Notes under the pieces: model-generated
Databases searched by the model: none
Told to the model about the DNA's origin: nothing
Seen by the model: only the letters and a program-made list of their open reading frames with translations
Program-made: the position numbers and the translations under genes
Part shown: in pieces, positions 9,141-18,449 of the stretch
Numbering within the stretch: position 1 is the first letter of the stretch
Layout: each line of letters begins with the position of its first letter
Assembly: GCA_031276865.1 (NCBI GenBank)
Contig: JAISMF010000001.1
Location: 1-33,990 of the forward strand
Direction: 5' to 3'
Origin: Deltaproteobacteria bacterium
Lineage (GTDB): Bacteria; Desulfobacterota; Desulfarculia; Adiutricales; Adiutricaceae
Length of the DNA stretch: 33,990 bases

Positions 9141-10250
9141 TTATTCCGACGCCCGCCCCTCTTTCAGCATTTCACCTTCCCCGCGGATTATCAGCATGGC
9201 GTCCCCGTAGCTGTAGAACCTGAACCCCTCCTCCACGGCCCGGCGGTAGGCCTCTTTCAGAAAGGAGAGCCCGGCGAAGGCCGAAGTCAGCATGAAGAGG
9301 CTGGAACAGGGCAGATGGAAGTTGGTGAGGAGGGCGCCGGCCGTCCGGAAAACGTGCCCGGGACGGATGAAGATATCGGTGTATCCGCTTTTCGCCTCAA
9401 GCGCCCCCCCTTCCGCCCCCCATTCCAGGGCCCTCAAGGTGGTGGTCCCGACGCTTAAAACCAGCCTTCCGTCGCTTAAAGCCCGATTTATCCTTTCCGC
9501 GGCCTCGCCATCTATCTCGACGCGCTCCTCGTGCAGTTTTCCCCGGGCGAGGGACTCCTCCGTCAGGGGCTGAAAGGTCCCGGCGCCCACCCGCAGGTGG
9601 ATTTTAACGAACTCCTGGCCGAGCTCCCGAAGCTCCCTTAAGTGGCTTTCCGTGAAATGCAGCCCGGCCGTGGGGCTGGCCACCGCGCCCTCCCTTCCGG
9701 CGTAGACGGTCTGATAGCGATCGAGATCGGCCTGATCGTCCGGACGGCGGATGTAGGGAGGGAGCGGGATATGGCCCAGGAGGGCGAGGGAGGCTGAGGG
9801 CTTTTCCGTGAAATCGAAGGACAAAAGCCTTTTTCCGCCCTCCCCCAGCTCCAGCACCTCCGCCTTGAGCTCCCGTCCGTCTTTTTCCACCAGGAAGCGT
9901 TCACCCAAGGAGAATTTCCGGGCGGGTCGGGCGAGGCACCAGAGGGCGAAACATCCGGGCTCGTCGGGGCTGAAGACCGGCTCCAGGATGAGGACCTCGC
10001 CCTTGGCCCCGCCCACGCTTCCCAAGAGCCTGGCCGGAGTCACCCTGGCGTCGTTGAAGACAAGAAGGGATCGTTCCGGAAGGCGGGAGGATAGCGAGGC
10101 GAAAACCCCGGTCTCTATTCTTCCCAAATCCGCGTAAACGATCATGAGCCTGGATCCGCCCCGCTTTTCCGGCGGCCTCTGGGCGATGAGATCCCGCGGA
10201 AGCTCGAAATAATAATCCTCCAGTCCGGAGGGATGGTGTTTTTTTGTCAA
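9141..10250 (-). CDS. queA: S-adenosylmethionine:tRNA ribosyltransferase-isomerase
   Basis: The product is 369 residues, close to the usual QueA length of about 340-360. QueA transfers and rearranges the ribosyl part of AdoMet onto preQ1 in the tRNA wobble position, giving epoxyqueuosine, the step before queuosine. Conserved QueA segments are visible: FELPRDLIAQRP near the N-terminus, VFNDARVTPARLLG, YQTVYAGREGAVASPTAGLHFT in two parts (YQTVYAGREG, ASPTAGLHFT), LRVGAGTFQPL, and FYSYGDAMLI near the end. The only start ahead of the conserved N-terminus is TTG at 10250, without a good ribosome-binding site, so the start is tentative. The gene is GC-rich like the core of the window and faces the AAA-ATPase gene tail to tail. 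No other queuosine gene is nearby. Confidence 0.95.
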   Translation of the reverse strand: MTKKHHPSGLEDYYFELPRDLIAQRPPEKRGGSRLMIVYADLGRIETGVFASLSSRLPERSLLVFNDARVTPARLLGSVGGAKGEVLILEPVFSPDEPGCFALWCLARPARKFSLGERFLVEKDGRELKAEVLELGEGGKRLLSFDFTEKPSASLALLGHIPLPPYIRRPDDQADLDRYQTVYAGREGAVASPTAGLHFTESHLRELRELGQEFVKIHLRVGAGTFQPLTEESLARGKLHEERVEIDGEAAERINRALSDGRLVLSVGTTTLRALEWGAEGGALEAKSGYTDIFIRPGHVFRTAGALLTNFHLPCSSLFMLTSAFAGLSFLKEAYRRAVEEGFRFYSYGDAMLIIRGEGEMLKEGRASE

Positions 10251-11000
10251 ATTACTGTAAATATTTCATTTCCATAGGGCGGACTAGGGTCTTGGTCGAT
10301 ATGCTATTTCAGCTTCTTCTTTTGAAGGATTTTTATCCTACAGGACATTAACTTTTTCGAACAGGATATTTATTGTTTGTTTAATATCAATATTTTTAAA
10401 AAACGCGGTTATTACTCCGGCGGGTGAATGTCAGAAAAAAACCATGTATCGGAGGGAAACGCTTCATTTTAGCGTTCCACCCAAAAATCAAATTTTTGAT
10501 ATTTATCCATCATATGAAAAACTGTATCTTCCATTTTAATAAAAATATTGAGTATTGGAATGCGGCGAAGAAAATCAGCCAAGCACGTATGATTGGTCCG
10601 TATGTGGTCCGCCAAGTTACGCATCGGTTCCTTATATGGGAAGATATTCACGATATGGGAAAAGATTTATGAACAACAAATAACGAAGTTTGGAGCCGGG
10701 AGAAAATTATTGACATAAAGCGAGATGTTTTACGCATCTTCGTTGAGGATAAAATGAAATTGAAAAGAAGTCAAGTAAAAAAATAATTATGGAAAAATTT
10801 CAAAATATTATAAAATTATTTCATTATATGATTATATTGTTATTAATAAATATATTATAATATATAATTAAAAGCATATAAATAATAAAGATATTTAATA
10901 TTGGAAAAGTTAGCAAAAGATATGTTTTTATTGCCCGCGGCGTTTCATGAATAAGCAACCGCGGTCCGGAACGCCCTTTCGGGGGCCCCCAACAGAGTTC
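10251..11000. other. AT-rich spacer with coding-like debris
   Basis: A minus-strand frame of about 60 codons at 10469-10651 (for example MRNLADHIRTNHTCLADFLR) has protein-like composition but matches no family I know. The overlapping plus-strand frame is even less convincing. 10790-10910 is almost pure A+T. GGGGGCCCCC at 10981-10990 is a 10-base GC palindrome just after the decayed frame ending at 11001. Confidence 0.35.
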
Positions 11001-11312
11001 TCAGCTGGCGTTTTTAACGCGCCAGGCGGCCTCTATGGACGACGACATGATATCGCCCAAGTCGAACAGGTGGCGCGCTTCGGAAAACGTTGGGTGTGGG
11101 TACAAATATGGGGTTCTTTCATTTGATTTCGTCATTTTTATCTGTCAAGATATGGATGATAAATAAAGTAGCGCGTTTTTCATATTCGAATTTCTCAAGG
11201 ATTGTTTCAGTAGCGCCAATTTTGGTTATTCTCGACGTGCTTTTTCCTCTAGCGCTTGCTTGCATTTTTTTACGATATTATGTAAAATGTAGGCATGGTG
11301 AGCTTCTCTCAT
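11001..11312 (-). pseudogene. Unrecognised decayed gene, two in-frame stops
   Basis: The minus-strand frame of 103 codons begins at ATG 11312 (MREAHHAYILHNIVKKC) and ends at TGA 11003-11001 (SSSIEAAWRVKNAS). It is interrupted only by TAA at 11228-11226 and TGA at 11147-11145. Between the stops it reads PKLALLKQSLRNSNMKNALL, and after them PHPTFSEARHLFDLGDIM. The amino-acid balance and helix pattern look like real protein, and both stops can be read as decayed sense codons. I do not recognise the family. Its 5' end meets the start of the IS630 transposase relic, so the gene may have been cut by that insertion. Confidence 0.45.
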
Positions 11313-12374
11313 GCCTCGTGACGCCGAAAAACCACGGAGTTCTCCAGATGACCTTGACGCCATCAATAACTGGACGAATAGTCGTACTATAGAAGCACGG
11401 ATGGTAGAAAGAACTAAAATAGCGCTGATGTCGATTGCAGGTAAGACGGACGCGCCATAGCCAATGAACTCTAGTTGCGCTCCAATACGGTGGAAATGCG
11501 GCGTTTAAGAATTATCGAGCGCGGGATTGAGGGTCTTTTCGATCTCCCCCGCCCAGGCCCCCCGCCAAAATACGACCCGATAGAGACCGGAAACGCCGTT
11601 TTAAGCACATTGTAATCTCCTCCGCCTCGAGGCCAAGCTACCTGGGATGGATAATCCGTAACAGCCGTTCTTAACGTATCGGCTCGCACGGTTTGGCGCG
11701 CTCTACGGAAGGAGGGTGTTCGCCTTCAAAGACAAAGAAGCCGGCGCGTCGGCGCGGATCCTGAATTTGCCTCCAAAGCGGCTGATTTAACATCTCTAGA
11801 CCTAAACCCACCTGAAAAATACCTTGTTTTAAGCTTGGATGAAAAGCGGATCTTCAAGCTATTGAGCGTCCTGTTGGCCACGTTTATACTTCAAATATGA
11901 AAATCGTTCAAGGTTTAAAAAGCACATGCCATCGGCGCGGGACTCTCAATTTATTCGCCGCGTTATCCTTAGCATCTGGCGAAATAAACGCCACAATAAC
12001 CGAAAAGACAGAGACGCGTTGAGTTTCTTGAGTTTATGGATCAAAGAGCCGCTGATTATTCTAAAACACGGGAAATCCATGTAATAATAGATAATTACCG
12101 CATTCACAAGAAATGTGACGACTGGTTAGCCAAACATCATAATTTCACTTTTCACTACACACCCGCTTCCGCGAGTTGGCTTAATATGGTTGAAATTTGG
12201 GTTGGCGTTTCATGTGGAAAAGCCCATAAAGGGGGTAAATTTAAAGGATGTGAGAAGTGATCAAAAACCATCAGTGAGTTCAAATCGGATTATAACGCTA
12301 AGGCGGAACCATTCGCGCGACGCGAACGGGAAGTGAATGGCAACCGGCTAAGAAACACTATCGTGAATTTATGA
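11311..12374 (+). pseudogene. Decayed IS630-family transposase
   Basis: The protein can be followed across frameshifts and stops. It opens with DLDAINNWTNSRTIEARMV and IALMSIAGKTD, then a TAG at 11458-11460. GLFDLPRPGPPPKYDP follows, with TAA codons at 11613-11615 and 11652-11654. VSARTVWRALRKEGV, DLNPPEKYLVLSLDEK, AIERPVGHVYTSN, HRRGTLNLFAALSLASGEI, IHVIIDNYRIHK and FTFHYTPASASWLNMVEIW come next, ending RLRNTIVNL. The VLSLDEK, IIDNYRIHK and SASWLNMVEIW blocks are the DDE catalytic blocks of IS630/Tc1-like transposases. One frameshift lies near 11843 and another near 12025. With at least three stops plus frameshifts it cannot make a working enzyme. Confidence 0.9.
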
Positions 12375-12410
12375 AAATACGCGCCAGCGTCGGTGGATAG
12401 CGAGGTTAAA

Positions 12411-12683
12411 ATGAAAAAAAAACAAACGAACGAAGACTATAGTCAAGTCAGTGATAGGTCGAAAATTCAAGTAGCACAGCTGGTTAACGCCTATATGAAT
12501 AAATTACACCTCTTAGCTGAATCGAAAGGAACTATGTCTGAGTTGGAACATTTGTGTGTAGAAACATGCGATATATATGATCAAAGTATTATTAATTTCG
12601 CGTCAAATATAAAAAATGCTAAAAAAATAAATTTAAATATATTTCAATGTATTTTAGAATGTTTTATAACCCGAACCATATAA
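12411..12683 (+). CDS. Small hypothetical protein
   Basis: The frame of 90 codons starts at ATG 12411, with GCGAGG 5-6 bases upstream. An upstream in-frame start at 12393 has no such site. The product begins MKKKQTNEDYSQVSDRS and is predicted mostly helical and polar, without a signal peptide or recognisable motif. It starts 36 bases after the IS630 relic, and its last 40 bases overlap the tail of an opposing transposase relic. It could therefore be a real small gene, an IS passenger, or chance. AT-rich codon use matches the surrounding debris. Confidence 0.35.
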   Translation: MKKKQTNEDYSQVSDRSKIQVAQLVNAYMNKLHLLAESKGTMSELEHLCVETCDIYDQSIINFASNIKNAKKINLNIFQCILECFITRTI

Positions 12684-12850
12684 GAATCCCAACGATTGGC
12701 TTCATATTTCGCGATAAACGTTAATAAGTACTGAGCGGTCTCAACATTCCATCTCGTAGCCGCCTGTTTTAGTCTTCTTTGTAATAACTTTTTGTTTGGC
12801 TTTCCACCGCGCCTCTTCCAATAAAACGCCCTTTTAAATAACTGGCGTAG
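12644..12850 (-). pseudogene. C-terminal relic of an ISKra4-like transposase
   Basis: The minus-strand frame is open from 12850 to TGA 12646-12644. It reads LLQRRLKQAATRWNVETAQY, then LLTFIAKYEANRWDSY. The spacing of RLK...RW...AQ.LL......Y...RW resembles the C-terminal end of ISKra4-type (UPF0236-related) transposases. The catalytic part is missing. The assignment rests on pattern memory only. It is a different copy from the relic at 14925-15105, because both retain the same aligned region. Confidence 0.5.
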
Positions 12851-12887
12851 TCAATATTTGATGGTTTATGTTCAGCTTCGCATAACC

Positions 12888-13006
12888 GGCCCTGGGGAAC
12901 CCCGGCATCGTTGTCGCTCCACTGGTTTTATCAAATCTCGCCATACAACGGGTTTTCTCAATAACTCTATATATAATATATATCATCAAATACGCAAAAA
13001 TCCGAA
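12888..13006. repeat. Dispersed repeat, copy 2
   Basis: Partner of 8911-9027. The best-kept part is GCTCCACTGG to the CTCAATAACTCTATATATA block at about 12916-12976. The copies diverge mostly by single substitutions plus a few short indels in the AT stretch, so they are not very recent. It ends about 140 bases before the second AAA gene. Confidence 0.7.
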
Positions 13007-13148
13007 TAACCATAGTTGCTAAAGTTAGCATTAGCCGTATCAACTTTACTAAAGATTATCAAGCTCCCCCTAGCGCCGCTTAAGCGCTATTCCATTCATT
13101 GGCTCTCTACGACGCGACTTGCGAAAAACACGGAATAAAAAAATTATA

Positions 13149-14759
13149 ATGGAACAAAAAATAAAAAAATTCAACACAACCGACACTTGCAATCCTGACA
13201 AACATTATATGCTGCCGGCTCTACCCAGAATTCCCGATGTCCTGGATTTGATAAACAAAGAGGATTATTTTGTCCTCCTCGCTCCGCGCCAGTCAGGGAA
13301 GACCACAACCATACTCTCTTTAGTAAACAAAATAAACTTAGAAGGCGTTTATCACGCCCTGTACTGCTCCATGGAAGATCTCAGGGATACATCCGACTAT
13401 GACGCCGCCATGAAGACATTAACCGACACTCTGATCGGATCTTTAAAAAATTCTCAAGTTGAAGCCTTGAGAAACGCCGGACACCACGATTTATGGGATG
13501 AATTGAAGAACAGGATAAGCTTCCGCGCCGCCCCGCTCAATGTCGGACTCAGAGAGATGTGTAATAAACTGGACAAAGACTTGGTAGTATTTTTCGATGA
13601 TGTGGACGCGATTGCGGACAACGTCCTTTCGTCCTTTCTTTCTCAACTAAGAATAGGCCACATCGAAAGAGATGAAATTTCATTTCCCCGCTCCATCGCC
13701 CTCATAAGTACGCGTAACATCATAGATTACCAGGTCAAAATGAAACCAAACTCGGAAACTCTCGGATCAATCTGCCCCTTTAACATAATAAAAAAAGTTC
13801 TGACTCTCTCCGATTTCACCCCCGCCGAAATCGCCTCTTTATACGTCCAACACAGCGAAGCGTCCGGTCAAATCATTGAAAATCAGGCCGTCCAAAGAAC
13901 CTGGTACTGGACTGAAGGCCAGCCATGGCTTGTCAACGCCATAGCTTCTGAAACGTTGGAAGATATTTTAAGCAAAGATTATTCAATCCCAATAACCGTT
14001 TCTTTAATAGATCAAGCCGCTGGCAACCTGATGAGAAAGAGAACCACCCATATCGACTCTCTTCCGAAGCGTCTCGCGGAGCCTGGGGTGAGGGGCGTGA
14101 TAGAACGCGTCGCCTCTTTATCCTCCACCACCGCGTATGAATATATAGCGAATACAGATGCCGGCGAATCGTTTAATGACGCCCTCCAATACTGTATTGA
14201 TTTAGGACTGCTTAAAAAGGATGATACGCCTCGACCGGCTAATAGATTATGCGCCGGAGTCATAATGAGATATCTCAGCGACAACATGGATTTACAAGTT
14301 TCAAATGACATTGTCGCCAATTGGATGGACGGAAATAAAATTCATATGGACAGGCTTTTGAAAGAATTTCAAAATTGGTGGGCCGCTAACGCCTCGAGAT
14401 ATCAAAAATGTCTGGAATATAATGAAACGTCTCAACATGTTTTGCTTTCGGCATTCCTTCAAAGAGTTCTAAACGTTGGCGCCACAATCGCTTTTGAATA
14501 CGTTCTCGGGAGAGGTCGCGCCGACATTGTATTAATATATAATTCTAATAAATACGTAATAGAGCTGAAAATTAAAGATTCCGAAATAAGCGAAATCAAT
14601 AGCGTAAATCAACTTCTAGATTATATGGACGCCGCTTCAGTTACGGAGGGATGGCTGATAGTTTTTGACGTTAAATCAGACAAGAAACGGGAACAAAAAA
14701 TTTTCCGGAATACCGTCACAGCTGAAAAAGGAAAATATGTTCATATACTTGGCTGCTGA
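13149..14759 (+). CDS. AAA-type ATPase with C-terminal PD-(D/E)XK motif, second family
   Basis: The product is 536 residues from ATG 13149. A TTG 30 bases upstream is in frame but has no advantage. Neither start has a strong ribosome-binding site. Walker A is APRQSGKTT (45-53) and Walker B is LVVFFDDVD (about 145-153), with a sensor-like IALISTRN. The middle, with WYWTEGQPWLVNAIA, looks like the lid/winged-helix part of ORC/Cdc6-like STAND-type ATPases. Near 450-475, GRGRADIVLIYN and YVIELKI form a PD-(D/E)XK D...ExK core. It is not a close relative of the gene at 7031: the Walker A surroundings and middle differ. Cellular role unknown. It is intact, AT-rich, and surrounded by dead transposases, implying either recent arrival or selection for the gene. 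Confidence 0.85.
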   Translation: MEQKIKKFNTTDTCNPDKHYMLPALPRIPDVLDLINKEDYFVLLAPRQSGKTTTILSLVNKINLEGVYHALYCSMEDLRDTSDYDAAMKTLTDTLIGSLKNSQVEALRNAGHHDLWDELKNRISFRAAPLNVGLREMCNKLDKDLVVFFDDVDAIADNVLSSFLSQLRIGHIERDEISFPRSIALISTRNIIDYQVKMKPNSETLGSICPFNIIKKVLTLSDFTPAEIASLYVQHSEASGQIIENQAVQRTWYWTEGQPWLVNAIASETLEDILSKDYSIPITVSLIDQAAGNLMRKRTTHIDSLPKRLAEPGVRGVIERVASLSSTTAYEYIANTDAGESFNDALQYCIDLGLLKKDDTPRPANRLCAGVIMRYLSDNMDLQVSNDIVANWMDGNKIHMDRLLKEFQNWWAANASRYQKCLEYNETSQHVLLSAFLQRVLNVGATIAFEYVLGRGRADIVLIYNSNKYVIELKIKDSEISEINSVNQLLDYMDAASVTEGWLIVFDVKSDKKREQKIFRNTVTAEKGKYVHILGC

Positions 14760-14924
14760 AAATTATCATTCCAGGCTTTCCGTATCGCCATACACGCCAC
14801 ATGCAACATGTCCCATCGTTACTCCGATGTAATCTAGAATGATTTTCGATACTGGTCAGGATTCACGGCTTTCTTTCGGGGTATATCTCACCCAATCGCG
14901 GTTCGGAAGCCTAAACATCATCAT

Positions 14925-15105
14925 CCCCGCCCGCTTAAGTTTTTCTTGAGGACGGTTTTATCCGCGCTTTCAATCGCTCCGCTCCCTATACGTCAGTCAG
15001 CGGATCCATTGCAGTCATGGCGCCGTCCCCGCTCGTGGAAGCGGATCCTCAGCCGACTGTCCGCATGGTCTATCATGGCGGCGCGCCGTCTCTTTCGCGC
15101 GGTCC
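14925..15105 (-). pseudogene. Relic of a second ISKra4-like transposase
   Basis: The minus strand reads IGSGAIESADKTVLKK from about 14989. After a one-base frame change near 14935 it continues as RAGMMMFRLPN. The IGSGAIESA...K.RLKRAGM pattern is typical of the region near the last catalytic residue in ISKra4-type transposases. Upstream, the frame to about 15105 is partly readable but interrupted by a stop. The rest of the spacer 14760-15183 shows no gene. Confidence 0.55.
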
Positions 15106-15183
15106 GGGCTGAAAATGGAATGGCGGAGGCTCTTCATTTTATTTCGAAATCCGAATAAGATGGAAAGAGCGTAAGGAAAAAGT

Positions 15184-16500
15184 TTAAAAAAATCGGAATC
15201 CCAACTCCTTGAGCTTCTCTTCGGCCCCGGGGTATCCGGCTTGGGAGAGCGCGCTCAAGAGCTCCCGGGCCTCGTCACGGGCCGCCGTATCCGGCCCGGA
15301 GGAGGGGGCGCATAAAAGGGCCAGGGCCAGGGAGAACTTGGCGTCCAGGTTTCCCAGGCGGGCGCTTTCCCGATAAAGCCTCTCCGCCTCGGCCCGGTCG
15401 CGGCCGGCGAGGCGCCCGTCCCAGAGGAGATCGGCCAGGGCGCGCATGGCCCGGTCGTGTCCCGCCTTGGCGGCCTTTTCCAGGTGGGCGTGGATTTTAA
15501 GGGCCTCCGGCCCCTCCCCCCCCGTCCTTTCGAGCCGCAGGAGGGCCGCCCGGTACATGGACTCCGGATCCCCGGCCTCGGCCGCGGCCTCGAAGAAAGC
15601 GAGGGCCTCCTCCGGGTCCTCCGGGACGCCGTCCCCCAGCTGGAGCATGACGGCCAGGGTGAACATCGCCCGGACGTTTCCCTTGCGGGCGGCTTTCCTG
15701 AGCCACCTTTCCGCCTCCGGCTTGTCCGCCTCCGTCCCCTCGCCCAAAAGGAGTTTGAGCCCCAGGCTCCCCTCGGCCTCCGCTATCCCCGCCTCCGCCG
15801 CCTTCCGGCACCAGTGGAAGGATAACGCCGGATCCCTCTCGGTTCCCTCCCCGGCCGCGAGCATGTTCGCGAGGTTGAACGCCGAGCGGGGGTCGCCGCG
15901 GTCCGCGTTCTCTTGGAAGAGGCGGAAGGCCTCCTCCGGATCCCTCCCCACGCCGTTTCCGGAAGCGAGCATCAGGGCCAGGTTGTAGCGGGCGTCTAAC
16001 AAGCCGCCTTGGGACGCCTTGCGGAAATAGTCGCGGGCCAAAGCGGGGTCCCGGGGGACGCCGCGGCCCCCCTCCAAATAAAGGAGCCCCAGCTGGTAGA
16101 GGGCCACCAGGTCTCCGTGGTCCGCGGCCCGAAGGTACCAGTAGAGGGCCTGGGAGGGGTCTTCCGGCGCGAGCTCGCCTAGGATGTGGAGGGTTCCGAG
16201 ATTCTGCTCCGCCGGGGCGTAGCCGGCCTCGGCGGCCTTCCGCAACAGGGAGAGGGCCAGGGCGCCGTCCCTTTCCGTCCCCAGCCCGGCGCTGTGGAGA
16301 TACGAGAGGTTGAAGGCGGCCCGGGGGTTTCCGGAGTCGGCGGCTTTCTTCAGCCACTTGAAGGCCGAGGCGGGGTCCCTTTCGAGGCCTCCGGCCCCCT
16401 CGAGATACGAAAGCCCCAGCTCCAGCTGTTCCGCCGCGTTTCCGCGCTCGGCCGCGGCGATTAAATCGGAGAGGCGTTTTTCGACGGATTCGGGCGGCAA
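15184..16500 (-). CDS. Sel1-repeat (TPR-like) protein
   Basis: The product is 438 residues, starting at TTG 16500 because AGGAGA lies about 8 bases upstream and the reading begins PPESVEKRLSDLIAAAERGN. About eleven 36-residue Sel1 units follow, with the usual marks: LG..YLEG.GGLERD, A..WL.KAA..G, A.FNL. There is no signal peptide or membrane segment, so it probably acts in the cytoplasm, unless another export route is used. Sel1 arrays are alpha-helical solenoids that bind other proteins. It lies 145 bases downstream of the MATE gene on the same strand and could be co-transcribed with it. The GC-rich codon use matches its neighbours. Confidence 0.9.
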   Translation of the reverse strand: MPPESVEKRLSDLIAAAERGNAAEQLELGLSYLEGAGGLERDPASAFKWLKKAADSGNPRAAFNLSYLHSAGLGTERDGALALSLLRKAAEAGYAPAEQNLGTLHILGELAPEDPSQALYWYLRAADHGDLVALYQLGLLYLEGGRGVPRDPALARDYFRKASQGGLLDARYNLALMLASGNGVGRDPEEAFRLFQENADRGDPRSAFNLANMLAAGEGTERDPALSFHWCRKAAEAGIAEAEGSLGLKLLLGEGTEADKPEAERWLRKAARKGNVRAMFTLAVMLQLGDGVPEDPEEALAFFEAAAEAGDPESMYRAALLRLERTGGEGPEALKIHAHLEKAAKAGHDRAMRALADLLWDGRLAGRDRAEAERLYRESARLGNLDAKFSLALALLCAPSSGPDTAARDEARELLSALSQAGYPGAEEKLKELGFRFF

Positions 16501-16645
16501 GGCTGGTTCTCCTTTTTTGGGGGGGTTTTTCCCAAACGGCTTTTCCGGAGCCGTTAAGCAAGCGGATTGTCCCTCGGGGGCGGGGAGGCGCTCCTCCGTC
16601 CGCCTCCGGGAGGGGCGAAGGGGGGGCTTCGAGATTGGCCGGCGC

Positions 16646-18100
16646 CTAGTCGGAAAGGTCGTAGGCCTCGATAACCCTTTTCGTCATCCACCGCCGGCTC
16701 CAGAAGCGCCAGGCGAAGGTGAGGGAGAGGAGGATGACCCAGCTCACCATGCAGGTCCAGAGGGTGTAGACGCTGGCCGCCTGGAAATGGAAGACGATAA
16801 AGATCGGGACTATAAGGCCGAAGAGGCTCCAGAAGCCCATGGCCAGCATGGGGAAAAGGACGTCGCCGGAGCCCCGCATGACCCCGAAGCAGCAGACGTA
16901 GAAGCCGTCGAAGAAGCTGTAGAGCACCACGAAGCGAAGCATGACGGTGCCGAGGGCGATCACGCCCCCCAAGACGGCGGGGTCCAGATGGTCGGGCATG
17001 AAGACGCCTAGAAAGAAGCCGGGGAAGCTGAAGAAGCATAAAAGGAGGACGAAGACGTAGATGGAGCTCAAAACGATCCCCGAGACCGCGGCCCGGCTCC
17101 CATCCTCCGGCCTCCCCCGCCCCACGGCGTGCCCCACCATGATGCTCACGGCCTGGCCCATGCCCAGGATGGGGAAGAAGGTCACGCCCTCGATGGAGAA
17201 GACGATGTTGCTCGCGGCCAAAGTGAGCTCGTCCATGCGGCTCATGGCGAAGGCGAAGAAGGCCATGCCGAAGATTTCCAAAGTGAGCTGGATCCCCGAG
17301 AGGTAGCCGTACTTCAAAAGCTTTCCAAGGAGGGGGAAATCCGTCCGCCACACGCTCCAGACGCCGAAGGACTTGTCCATGCTTTTATTGAAGCAAAAGC
17401 AGGCGAAGAGGACGGCGGCGAACAGGGCGGAGACGTCGGTCGCGAGCGCCGCCCCGAAGATCCCCAGAGCCGGGCACTCGAGGCCGAAGACCCGAAAGCC
17501 GAAGATCAAGAGGTAGTCCAGCGGGATGTTCAAAGCCGTGGCCGCGAGGTTTATCCACATGACCAGCCTCACCCGGCCCACGGAGGCGAGAAACGAGGAC
17601 ATGGCGGCCGCGGCCAACGCGGCGGGGGTCACCCAGAGGAGGGTGTCGAAGTAGACGGTCTCCTCTCTGACCAGCTCCGGAGAGTGGCCCGCCAAGGCGA
17701 AGATCCGCCCGCTCACGAAAAAGAGCGAATACAGTGCCACCCCCACGAAGATCCCCAGCCGCAGCCCCTGCCAGAGGGAGGCGGCGGCCCGCCGGGGTTT
17801 GCCGGCGCCCGCGTACTGGGCGGCGAAGACCCCGGTGTAGGTCACCAGTCCGAAGAAGAAGGACTGGATGAAGAAGTACATGATCCCGCTGGGAAAGGCC
17901 GCCGCGATGGAGAGGAGGGAGTGGCGGCTCAGAAACACCCGGTCCGTGAACATCATGATGGTGGTCGCGATGTTGGAGAGGACCAGGGGAAGCGCCAGGG
18001 AGAGGAGCTCGCGGTAGCCGAAGGGGGCGTTCCAGCGGTTTTTGAAACGCAGGGCCGAAAGGCCGCGGCGGATCCGGGAAAAGAGGGAGGTGGGGGGCAT
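16646..18100 (-). CDS. MATE-family multidrug/metabolite exporter
   Basis: The product is 484 residues from ATG 18100 (MPPTSLFSRIRRGLSALRF), the usual MATE length. The frame stays open upstream to 18307, but those residues are Arg/Pro-rich without similarity. No clear ribosome-binding site marks either start. About twelve membrane segments are visible, beginning YRELLSLALPLVLSNIATTI and MMFTDRVFLSRHS. The pattern repeats in the second half at LGKLLKYGYLSGIQLTLEI. MATE proteins export organic cations and drugs in exchange for Na+ or H+ in the inner membrane. Substrate and coupling ion cannot be told here. Confidence 0.9.
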   Translation of the reverse strand: MPPTSLFSRIRRGLSALRFKNRWNAPFGYRELLSLALPLVLSNIATTIMMFTDRVFLSRHSLLSIAAAFPSGIMYFFIQSFFFGLVTYTGVFAAQYAGAGKPRRAAASLWQGLRLGIFVGVALYSLFFVSGRIFALAGHSPELVREETVYFDTLLWVTPAALAAAAMSSFLASVGRVRLVMWINLAATALNIPLDYLLIFGFRVFGLECPALGIFGAALATDVSALFAAVLFACFCFNKSMDKSFGVWSVWRTDFPLLGKLLKYGYLSGIQLTLEIFGMAFFAFAMSRMDELTLAASNIVFSIEGVTFFPILGMGQAVSIMVGHAVGRGRPEDGSRAAVSGIVLSSIYVFVLLLCFFSFPGFFLGVFMPDHLDPAVLGGVIALGTVMLRFVVLYSFFDGFYVCCFGVMRGSGDVLFPMLAMGFWSLFGLIVPIFIVFHFQAASVYTLWTCMVSWVILLSLTFAWRFWSRRWMTKRVIEAYDLSD

Positions 18101-18342
18101 AAGGAAAAGCCCGGGGCGGAAGCGGCGGTTTCGGCCGGCGGGGAGGGGGCGAGGCTCCTTTGCGAAATTTAGGATCGTGAGGCCGCGGGCCTTGGCGGGC
18201 GGCTCCCGGATTTCCCCCCGGGGCCCGGGCGTTTCGGGGGGGGGTCGGCGAAAGCGGGAAGATGAGGGAAAAGCGGCGAGACGAGGGGAGAAGGCCCGCT
18301 CCGCCAAGGCGGACGGGGCCTTCGCTCCGGTTAGGCCTTTTC

Positions 18343-18381
18343 GGGGAGGGGGGCCCTTTCTTCGAAAGGGCCCCCCTCCCC
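18343..18381 (-). terminator. Perfect 17-bp GC-rich hairpin between pgm and the MATE gene
   Basis: 18343-18359 pairs without mismatch with 18365-18381, leaving the loop CTTCG. It lies about 90 bases after the pgm stop and about 240 bases before the MATE start, both on the minus strand. There is no T run after the stem on either strand, so a factor-independent terminator is unlikely to be strong. It may protect RNA ends or act in a Rho-dependent region. Confidence 0.5.
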
Positions 18382-18449
18382 TTCCGCGGAAAAACGCCGG
18401 AGGGAGGCCCCACCCAATGGGGCGTTAAAAAGGCTCCGGCCGAAAACGA

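Noticed and set aside
11090..11392. 100-codon hydrophobic plus-strand frame
   Set aside because: It crosses the start of the IS630 relic in another frame, and its hydrophobicity comes from AT-rich antisense sequence.
12834..13043. 69-codon minus-strand frame over the dispersed repeat
   Set aside because: Copy 1 of the repeat shows partly the same peptide but with changes at all codon positions and no proper gene start, so a DNA repeat is the simpler reading.
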